In this document: positions 5,728 to 11,216 of the stretch, in pieces
How the letters are laid out: each line of letters begins with the position of its first letter
Position numbering within the stretch: the stretch's first letter is position 1
From: an uncultured Erysipelotrichaceae bacterium
GTDB taxonomy: Bacteria; Bacillota_I; Bacilli_A; RFN20; CAG-826
DNA length: 11,216 nt
Assembly: GCA_902799855.1 (NCBI GenBank)
Contig: CADCCA010000049.1
Location: 1-11,216 of the forward strand
Reading direction: 5' to 3'
Notes under the pieces: generated by a model
What the model saw: the letters and a program-made list of their open reading frames with translations, nothing else
Database searches by the model: none
What the model was told of the DNA's origin: nothing
Program-made: the position numbers and the translations under genes

Positions 5728-7287
5728 ATGAAAAAGAACAAAAAATTACCAGTAATTATAGCGGCACTTGCTTTAATTTTGAGCAGTTGCGGCATCAATC
5801 AACATCCTTCAAGCATTCCTGCTAGCTCAAATAGCGATATCACCACTTCTAGCGAAGAAGTAATATCAAGCAGTGATATTTCCAGCGAATCCAGCGAAGA
5901 AAGTTCAAGCGTTGCTAGTTCAAGCAGTGAAAAAGAAAGCTCAAGCAGTGAAGCTTCTTCATCATATTCAAGTTCTGAATATTCCTCATCAGAAAGTAGT
6001 AGTAGCAGCGAGACATCATCATCCGCTGCTAGTTCATCATCAAGTTCAAGTAGTTCATCTGCATCCAGTAGCAGTTCTACCGCAAGTAGCAGTAGTACAC
6101 CATCTAGTTATAGTGGTGATCCAACCTGGAATGTCAATATAGCGTTAAGAGGCGCTGAATTTAGAAATGCTTTGCAAACAATAATGGCTGGTAAAAAAAC
6201 CAAAACAACAGATTATAGTAGTTGCTTATCAATCGGTGCTAAAGCAGCGGCGTATCCAAATGCCAATTCTTCAACATTCGTGCCTTTCTATCACGACACC
6301 TCTGTCACCGCCACTACCAGTCAATGTAATAGAGAACATACTTGGCCTGATTCTAGAGGAAGTGGTAAATCCGGTCCTGGTGCCGATCCGTTCATCATTA
6401 GACCAACTTTAACAAGTGATAATAGTGATCGTTCGAATTATTTCTACGGCACTAGAGGCAAAACCAATAAAGAATGGGACCCAGTGTCATGTGGATTTGA
6501 AGGTGCGCGTGGTGAATCTGCAAGAGTCATTCTCTATGCTGCTACCATGTATTATAAGAGCCATGGCTTCTCTTTATCCAATAATCCAAGTGACTCCACT
6601 AATTTAAAAACAATGGGCACTCTTTCCACATTATTAACATGGAACAACGCTTACGCTCCAACACCAATTGAAATTCAAATTAATAACTATTTAAGCACCC
6701 AAGGTTATGGTCGTAATCCATTTGTTGATCACCCAGAATACGCTAATTACATTTGGGATAATAACGGTTTAATAGGCGGAGAAATACCACCTGATCCAGC
6801 AGAATTCACTAATGGCCTAGATATCGAAAGTTCTCTTAGTAATTTAAACGGAAACGAATATGTTATCGCTTCTAGCGAATCAAGTGCTTCAACTTCTTAT
6901 TTCTCAATGGATAACGAAGCGAAATCCGCTACCCTTCCTTGGTATATTAAGCCAATAAGTGTCAAGATTAATGAAGATAAGAGCAAATTAATTCCTGATG
7001 GTAATGTCACTTTGAAGTACTATAAATTCATCAAACAAAGCGATGGTAATTACTATATCCAAAGCAAAGAAACTAATGACTATTTATATGCATATATAGA
7101 TGGTACCCACTACAGCATTGGTTTAGGAACTAGCCCGATTAATAACGGCAGTTTGTCTTGGACTATCACATCAAATAGCAAGGGCTTTACCATGAAGAAT
7201 GCCGCTAATGTTTATTTGGAATATTTTAACGGTTCATTCTGCGGATATAAGAACGCTCCAGGTGTTCCTATCTATTTATACAGTTGA
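5728..7287 (+). CDS. Secreted lipoprotein with serine-rich linker, endonuclease I domain and extra C-terminal domain
   Basis: The 519-residue product begins with a lipoprotein signal peptide: KK-rich start, hydrophobic 8-19 and lipobox LSSC with C21 as the lipidated residue, so it is anchored outside the membrane. Residues 32-128 are an almost pure Ser/Glu/Ala linker. Residues ~135-345 match the endonuclease I (EndA/NucM/Vvn) His-Me finger family: CNREHTWP with E203 and general-base H204, then SDNSDRSNYFYG, whose N232 matches the metal-binding Asn, and RNPFVDHPEYANYIW (329-343), a typical family ending. The usual D-x-H-x-L element is DPFII here, so its His is lost. Residues ~360-519 form a beta-rich repeat-like domain (YYIQSKETNDYLYAY, WTITSNSKGF) that I cannot name; it may bind surface or polysaccharide. 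Likely role: degrading external DNA or RNA for nutrients or in competition. Transcribed alone. Confidence 0.88.
   Translation: MKKNKKLPVIIAALALILSSCGINQHPSSIPASSNSDITTSSEEVISSSDISSESSEESSSVASSSSEKESSSSEASSSYSSSEYSSSESSSSSETSSSAASSSSSSSSSSASSSSSTASSSSTPSSYSGDPTWNVNIALRGAEFRNALQTIMAGKKTKTTDYSSCLSIGAKAAAYPNANSSTFVPFYHDTSVTATTSQCNREHTWPDSRGSGKSGPGADPFIIRPTLTSDNSDRSNYFYGTRGKTNKEWDPVSCGFEGARGESARVILYAATMYYKSHGFSLSNNPSDSTNLKTMGTLSTLLTWNNAYAPTPIEIQINNYLSTQGYGRNPFVDHPEYANYIWDNNGLIGGEIPPDPAEFTNGLDIESSLSNLNGNEYVIASSESSASTSYFSMDNEAKSATLPWYIKPISVKINEDKSKLIPDGNVTLKYYKFIKQSDGNYYIQSKETNDYLYAYIDGTHYSIGLGTSPINNGSLSWTITSNSKGFTMKNAANVYLEYFNGSFCGYKNAPGVPIYLYS
5821..6111 (+). repeat. Serine-rich low-complexity coding tract
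   Basis: Codons for residues 32-128 of the nuclease are mostly Ser with interspersed Glu, Ala, Tyr and Thr. All of AGC, AGT, TCA, TCT and TCC are used in mixed order, so the tract is maintained at protein level rather than being a recently expanded DNA microsatellite. Such linkers hold a domain away from the cell surface and may be glycosylated. Confidence 0.8.
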
Positions 7288-7297
7288 TTTAATAATC

Positions 7298-7323
7298 AAA
7301 AGCGCCACTCAAGGCGCTTTCTT
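7298..7323. terminator. Bidirectional terminator between the nuclease and the M50-like gene
   Basis: AAAGCGCC (7299-7306) pairs perfectly with GGCGCTTT (7313-7320) around a 6-base loop. The + strand tail is TTTCTTCTT and the - strand tail is TTTTGATTATT, so it can end both convergent transcripts. Confidence 0.82.
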
Positions 7324-7342
7324 CTTATCTTGATATATTTTA

Positions 7343-8494
7343 TTATTTCTCAGCGATTTGAAGCTTGTAGCCTTCTAAATCCCAATCTGGATGGGCATCC
7401 ACTACTTTTTGTAATGTTTCATTGAATAACATTACTTCAGTAGCTTGTCTATTCTTTGGTGTGTGTTTGAATGCGCGATAGACATTATTTAACGCAATGA
7501 TACATTCACTTCTTGATCTATCCAACAAACCAGACATTAATAAGTAGGCACGAATAGAGGCCATAGATACATCGTTAGAAATTTCTCTTCTTTCGGAAAC
7601 AGGGACTTCTTTATCATAATATTCACGAGCTTCCTCTAAATTCTTAGTAATTAAGTTGATATAAATCTTTTGCGCTCTTGCGCGGATATAGACTTTACCA
7701 GAAACACTTTCTTTAGCAGCGATAATCTTATCTAAGATTTCTTCTGCAGGAGCGTATTCTTTTTTATCTAAAAGAGTGTAGACACGGTTTAAGTTTAAAT
7801 CAGCGGTGAAATTAGTGATTTCATCAAAGACTTTGATTTCGACATCAGTGTTGCCTTGTTCGATTTCATATTCCACTCTTAAGAGTTCGTTGAATGCGGC
7901 TTTGTTTTTAGGATTGCTAACCATAGTTAAACGATAACCATCAGTAATGGAATCGATATGTAATGGAATGATGTTATAGATTAAAATAACTAAACCAATC
8001 GCACCGATGGTTAATAAGGAATAAGCCACATCTTTTAAAGCTTTGTCTCCAGTATTCTTTAAAATGGAGAAAGTCACCATGACCGCTATCGCTTCAACAG
8101 CAAAGAAAATTGAACCAAAGAAGAGATATGGGTATGGGTTTGCTTTATCAACCATATCTTTTTTAGGAACGATTCTTGTTTCACCAGTTAAGCCATCAAA
8201 AGAGGCGAATTTAACTTTTGTTTTACCTTCAACTTTATAGAAACATAAGCCAAGGATATTAACACTTAAAATGTCATATTTACCAATTTTTGCGCCTAAA
8301 ACGTGAGCAACTTCAAACAAGATGCCATTAAGCAAAGCGCCCGCTAACACGGAACCAATGATATACGCAACATAGCCAAAGTCTTGTAATGTACTTTCCC
8401 TAGCGTGGGTTTGTAAAACTGTTAATCCAAATATCACCGCTAATACGATTATTCCGAGATATACAATAATACCAGTAATGTCTTCTTTTTTCAT
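7343..8494 (-). CDS. M50 (site-2 protease)-like membrane protein with degenerate HExxH, TPR-like C-terminal domain
   Basis: From the ATG at 8494 the product is 383 residues. Hydrophobic segments lie at about 8-28, 40-60, 123-145 and 158-180. The second contains LNGILFEVAHVLGAKIGKY, which aligns with the M50 zinc-protease helix, but the motif is F60-E61-V-A-H64 instead of HExxH. The fourth leads into YNIIPLHIDSITDG (173-186), the M50 NxxP...DG element with D185. One of three expected metal ligands is thus replaced, so it is probably a pseudo-protease that binds or presents substrates rather than cutting them. Residues ~195-383 are soluble and helical with a TPR-like character (LNRVYTLLDKKEYAPAEEILDKI; split as 235-247 and 248-257). 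Last gene of the psuG operon; its ribosome site overlaps the dehydrogenase stop codon. Family assignment rests on two short motifs. Confidence 0.78.
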   Translation of the reverse strand: MKKEDITGIIVYLGIIVLAVIFGLTVLQTHARESTLQDFGYVAYIIGSVLAGALLNGILFEVAHVLGAKIGKYDILSVNILGLCFYKVEGKTKVKFASFDGLTGETRIVPKKDMVDKANPYPYLFFGSIFFAVEAIAVMVTFSILKNTGDKALKDVAYSLLTIGAIGLVILIYNIIPLHIDSITDGYRLTMVSNPKNKAAFNELLRVEYEIEQGNTDVEIKVFDEITNFTADLNLNRVYTLLDKKEYAPAEEILDKIIAAKESVSGKVYIRARAQKIYINLITKNLEEAREYYDKEVPVSERREISNDVSMASIRAYLLMSGLLDRSRSECIIALNNVYRAFKHTPKNRQATEVMLFNETLQKVVDAHPDWDLEGYKLQIAEK

Positions 8495-8501
8495 GGTAAT
8501 G

Positions 8502-8507
8502 CCTCCT
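8502..8507 (-). promoter_or_regulatory. Shine-Dalgarno that fixes the M50-like gene start
   Basis: Read on the - strand, AGGAGG (8507-8502) is 7 bases before ATG at 8494. It overlaps the stop codon of the dehydrogenase (8508-8506), implying translational coupling. A TTG at 8515 in frame lies upstream of this site and is rejected as start. Confidence 0.85.
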
Positions 8508-9678
8508 AGAGACAACTATTGAAAATAGCTGTCAACACTTCTCCATCCATATCTTTCTTTGGATGTTTTATAGTTCTTTCACCATTGTTGGTGATTAAAT
8601 TAACTAAATTTTTAATATCAGGGTTAACTATTCCTAAATCTTTAAATGATTTTGGCATATCAAGTAAATCGAATAATTTTTCAATTTCTTTAATGCCTTC
8701 TTTAGCGTTTTCTAATTTGTTTTTGTTATGTAAGCCAAAGACATTTCTCGCTAAAGAATCAAATTTATCAGTATCAATATTAACATAATATTTAGCCCAT
8801 GCAGGGAATAATACTGCTAGACCTGCAGCGTGAGCAACATTTGGATATACTCCAGAAACAGCGTGTTCTAATTGATGGACATATAATAAACTGCCTTTAC
8901 CAATACTTGTTAAACCATTATGTGATAAAGATGACATGAGCATTAAGACCGCTCTTGCATCATAATCAGTTGGGTTTTTCAATACCGTGTTAGCCGCTTT
9001 TATCACAGATCTTAATAAAGCTTCGGCAAATCCGTCAGCAGGTTCATTCTCTGAAGAACCATTAAAATATCTTTCTAAAGTATGCATCATAATGTCAACG
9101 ATGCCATACGCTGTTTGAACTTTTGAAACGCTATATGTTAGTTTTGGATTTTCAATCGCAAAGACCGGTCTTACCAAATCATCATTGAATCCTTTTTTAA
9201 TTTGGCTAACATCATCTTGAATAACACAGGAATTTGATAATTCACTACCTGACGCTGCAATGGTGAGAATAACACCAATTGGTAAAGCTTTCTTTGGTTT
9301 GGTTTTGTGTAAATTAAAATCAAAGCTATCACCAACATAGAAATAACCAGCTGCAATATTTTTAGCGGTATCAATGACAGATCCACCACCGATAGCGAGA
9401 ATTAAGTTGGGAGTGAAGATTCTCGCTTCTTCAATACCCTTATGACACAAATCAATTGTGGGATTAGGGCGTACACCTTCTAATACTTGATATTTGATAC
9501 CTTCTTTATTTAAAGATTCTAAAACGCGGTCTAATAGACCATTTCTTTTAACTGAACCTTGACCAATGACAATATAAACACGTTTATAGTCGTGTTCTTT
9601 GCAGATTTGGCCAATCAGTTCTTCTTTATTGCTACCAAAATAGATTTTAGTTGGACTTACAAAATCAAAATCGATCAT
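8506..9678 (-). CDS. Iron-containing alcohol dehydrogenase (BDH/YqhD-like)
   Basis: Group III, iron-type dehydrogenase of 390 residues that would reduce an aldehyde to an alcohol with NAD(P)H in the cytosol. The start FDFVSPTKIYFG and the nucleotide motif AIGGGSVIDTAK (GGGS at 97-100, D103) are typical. Metal ligands by alignment to Escherichia coli YqhD are D195 and H199 in GIVDIMMH, H268 in VHQLEH and H283 in NVAHAAG. AASGSELSNSCVIQD (141-155) is the family substrate-side block. Closest groups are NADPH-dependent butanol dehydrogenases and YqhD, but substrate cannot be read from the sequence. ATG at 9678 overlaps the TetR stop by four bases (ATGA), with GGAGGA ten bases ahead. Co-expression with a TetR regulator and psuG suggests a role in aldehyde disposal tied to that operon, which is inference. 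Confidence 0.93.
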   Translation of the reverse strand: MIDFDFVSPTKIYFGSNKEELIGQICKEHDYKRVYIVIGQGSVKRNGLLDRVLESLNKEGIKYQVLEGVRPNPTIDLCHKGIEEARIFTPNLILAIGGGSVIDTAKNIAAGYFYVGDSFDFNLHKTKPKKALPIGVILTIAASGSELSNSCVIQDDVSQIKKGFNDDLVRPVFAIENPKLTYSVSKVQTAYGIVDIMMHTLERYFNGSSENEPADGFAEALLRSVIKAANTVLKNPTDYDARAVLMLMSSLSHNGLTSIGKGSLLYVHQLEHAVSGVYPNVAHAAGLAVLFPAWAKYYVNIDTDKFDSLARNVFGLHNKNKLENAKEGIKEIEKLFDLLDMPKSFKDLGIVNPDIKNLVNLITNNGERTIKHPKKDMDGEVLTAIFNSCL

Positions 9679-10238
9679 GACATTTTATTCCTCCATCTAT
9701 AATCTAATAGGTCTAATATTTCTTTTCTCATATTTTCGTCGTTTTCAAAAGCAAAGCACATCAGCATATTATCTAAACTCTTGGTTTTATGAGTAGAAAG
9801 ATAATACACGATGCTGTTGGAATAGGCAAAAGCGCGGAATCTTACGATATTCTTTTTATCGTTAACATTAATGCGTTTTGACTCAACTAGATTATTAATA
9901 AATTTAGTAAATAAACGATAACAGGTATTATAAACAAATTCTTCAAATAGGTCTTTGCCTGCTGAATTTAAAGTACCATCAATAAAGGCTTGATTGGCCA
10001 TGTAGTAATTAAAGATACAGGTCACCATTTCAGTGGAATTGCGTGAATCATCAATATGAGGAATTTTCTCATTAAGAAAAACTAACGCAAGTAAGTCATA
10101 GATATCATTAAAGTGATAATAGAATGTTTGTCTATGGACCTTACAGCGGCGTGTTAAAGCTGCTACCGATATTTCTTCTAACGGTAGTTCAGACATCATA
10201 TTCTTAAGAGCTTCTGCTAATCGATGTTCTGTTTTCAC
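9675..10238 (-). CDS. TetR/AcrR-family transcriptional regulator, DhaS-like
   Basis: A 187-residue one-component regulator. Residues ~5-50 are the TetR DNA-binding domain, with helix-turn-helix VAALTRRCKVHRQTFYYHF (25-43); the RQTFYYHFxDxxDLL run is typical of the DhaS-like subgroup with a TetR_C_8 effector domain. The C-terminal ~135 residues are helical and have no further motif I recognise. It begins with GTG at 10238 overlapping the psuG TGA by four bases (GTGA), the ribosome site AAAGAGG being 13 bases upstream, so translation probably depends on coupling to psuG. Being inside the operon it most likely controls the same operon in response to a ligand; no operator can be seen because the operon's promoter is outside the window. 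Confidence 0.92.
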   Translation of the reverse strand: MKTEHRLAEALKNMMSELPLEEISVAALTRRCKVHRQTFYYHFNDIYDLLALVFLNEKIPHIDDSRNSTEMVTCIFNYYMANQAFIDGTLNSAGKDLFEEFVYNTCYRLFTKFINNLVESKRINVNDKKNIVRFRAFAYSNSIVYYLSTHKTKSLDNMLMCFAFENDENMRKEILDLLDYRWRNKMS

Positions 10239-11137
10239 TTTAATTTACAAACCTCTTTACTAATTTCAGCTCCTACAGCAGCGTTATTTAAAATTAATTT
10301 GATGTTTGATTCTAAAGAATCTCCACCAGTTAATTCAACGATTGTTTTTAATAAGAATGGAGTAATGGCTTTACCTTTGATTCCTTGTTCATCAGCCATA
10401 ACAAGAGCTTTTTCGATAGCGTCATTAATGATTTTGCTATCCATGGCATATTCTTCAGGAATTGGATTAGTAATTAATATACCACCAACAAGGTTGTTTC
10501 TTCTCTTTTGTAAAATTATTTCCGCAGCTTCTTTATAATCGTTAATTTTATAATCGACTTTTAAGCCAGAATGTGGAGTATAGAAGGCTGGTAATTCTTC
10601 TGTTTTAAAACCAAGCACTGGAACACCCTGTGTTTCCAAATATTCCAAAGTTAAAGGCAAATCTAAGATGGCTTTAGCACCTGCACAGACAACAGTGACA
10701 TTTGTTTTGCCAAGTTCTGTTAAGTCTGCGGAAATATCCATGCTTTCTTGAGCGTGTCTATGGACACCACCAATACCACCAGTAACAAATACTTCAATAC
10801 CTGCTTGATTAGCGAGAATCATAGATGATGAAACTGTTGTAGCGGCCCATAATTTTTTCGCGTAAATAACAGGAAGGTCTCTACGCGACGCTTTTAAAAT
10901 ATCTTTTCTTTTACCGAAAAGTTCGATTTCTTCTGGAGTCATACCAATAACTGGCTCTCCATCGATAATGCCAATAGTCGCAGGAACTGCACCATGTTCT
11001 CTAATAACTTGTTCAACTTTTAAAGCGGTTTCAACATTTTTAGGATATGGCATACCATGGCTAATAATTGTGGTCTCTAACGCCACGACTGGTTTGTTAT
11101 TTTTTAATGCTTCAAGCACTACTGGATTAATCTTCAT
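10235..11137 (-). CDS. psuG: Pseudouridine-5'-phosphate glycosidase
   Basis: PsuG cleaves the C-C glycosidic bond of pseudouridine 5'-phosphate to uracil and ribose 5-phosphate in the cytosol, allowing use of pseudouridine from RNA turnover. The 300-residue product is full length (Escherichia coli PsuG 312). Signatures are ALETTIISHGMPYP (19-32, catalytic E21), SRRDLP (84-89) preceded by Lys K82, GGIGGVHRHAQESMDISADL (120-139, H126 and Mn-binding D138) and CAGAKAILDLP (151-161, Schiff-base or active-site K155). TNPIPEEYAM (223-232) is also conserved. The usual kinase partner PsuK is not in the visible part of the operon and may lie upstream. ATG at 11137 has AAAGGAGA about 12 bases ahead. The gene overlaps the preceding membrane-protein gene by 11 bases and the following TetR gene by 4. 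Confidence 0.95.
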   Translation of the reverse strand: MKINPVVLEALKNNKPVVALETTIISHGMPYPKNVETALKVEQVIREHGAVPATIGIIDGEPVIGMTPEEIELFGKRKDILKASRRDLPVIYAKKLWAATTVSSSMILANQAGIEVFVTGGIGGVHRHAQESMDISADLTELGKTNVTVVCAGAKAILDLPLTLEYLETQGVPVLGFKTEELPAFYTPHSGLKVDYKINDYKEAAEIILQKRRNNLVGGILITNPIPEEYAMDSKIINDAIEKALVMADEQGIKGKAITPFLLKTIVELTGGDSLESNIKLILNNAAVGAEISKEVCKLK

Positions 11138-11216
11138 CTTTTATATTCTCTCCTTTACGAATATCAATAAGACGGTACACAAATAAATATATAGCGGCAA
11201 ATATCACAATAATCAC
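11127..11216 (-). CDS. C-terminal tail of a membrane protein (5' end outside window)
   Basis: Reading the - strand from the window edge, a frame is open for 29 codons to TAA at 11129-11127. The peptide is a hydrophobic stretch IIVIFAAIYLFVYRLIDI followed by a charged tail RKGENIKDED, the shape of a last transmembrane helix with a cytosolic end. It overlaps the start of psuG by 11 bases and contains psuG's ribosome site, which is how coupled operon genes look. By position a nucleoside or pseudouridine transporter is a fair guess, but 29 residues are too few to name a family. Confidence 0.6.
   Translation of the reverse strand: MIIVIFAAIYLFVYRLIDIRKGENIKDED

Noticed and set aside
5821..6111. 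CRISPR array or DNA tandem repeat
   Set aside because: The repetition is of serine codons in one open frame, without regular repeat-spacer units.
5873..6142. 89-codon + frame inside the serine tract
   Set aside because: It is a low-complexity shadow of the serine codons read in another frame (His/Val/Gln-rich) with no ribosome site.
8495..8515. TTG start seven codons upstream for the M50-like protein
   Set aside because: The extension encodes the AGGAGG ribosome site of the ATG at 8494.
1..11216. Mycoplasma-type code (UGA as Trp)
   Set aside because: UGA ends four genes at sensible places and Trp is encoded by TGG throughout.

Overview
The window is AT-rich, densely packed bacterial chromosome. 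Short intergenic gaps, strong AGGAGG-type ribosome sites, T-tailed hairpins at gene ends and protein content (carbamate kinase, a BgsA-like glycolipid glucosyltransferase, TldD/TldE, a serine-rich lipoprotein nuclease) point to a low-GC Firmicutes/Tenericutes-type organism, perhaps an uncultured gut Bacilli lineage near Erysipelotrichia/Mollicutes. UGA is a stop for several genes (DtxR-like regulator, nuclease, TetR, PsuG) and Trp is UGG, so the standard bacterial code applies, not the Mycoplasma code. The lineage is an inference from style, not from a marker gene.

Layout. (1) 1-504 is the C-terminal half of carbamate kinase on the + strand, converging on a two-TM membrane protein (522-947, -) across a shared terminator. 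(2) 968-2044 (-) is a GT4 glycosyltransferase resembling diglucosyl-diacylglycerol synthases, divergent from a small, very basic unknown protein (2093-2389, +). (3) 2555-2914 (+) is a short DtxR/MntR-type metalloregulator, followed by its terminator and then by a promoter carrying a perfect inverted repeat that drives tldD-tldE (3025-5650). tldD is intact; tldE is out of frame near its start and has lost about 40 N-terminal residues. (4) 5728-7287 (+) is a secreted lipoprotein with a long serine linker, an endonuclease I domain and an extra C-terminal domain; it appears to be read from a near-leaderless promoter. (5) 7343-11216 (-) is one tightly coupled operon, read right to left: the tail of a membrane protein (11127-11216), psuG (pseudouridine-5'-phosphate glycosidase), a TetR regulator, an iron-type alcohol dehydrogenase, and an M50-like membrane protein whose HExxH motif has become FExxH.

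How the parts work together. TldD and TldE normally form a heteromeric zinc peptidase, so the damage to tldE matters for that unit. The psuG operon overlaps by 4 to 11 bases at three junctions and has a Shine-Dalgarno inside the upstream gene at the fourth, so its genes are probably co-expressed and translationally coupled. PsuG would release uracil and ribose 5-phosphate; why an alcohol dehydrogenase and a pseudo-protease ride with it is not explained by known pseudouridine pathways. No rRNA, tRNA, CRISPR array, insertion sequence or prophage genes were seen. The longest stretch without an assigned gene is 2390-2554 (165 bp).
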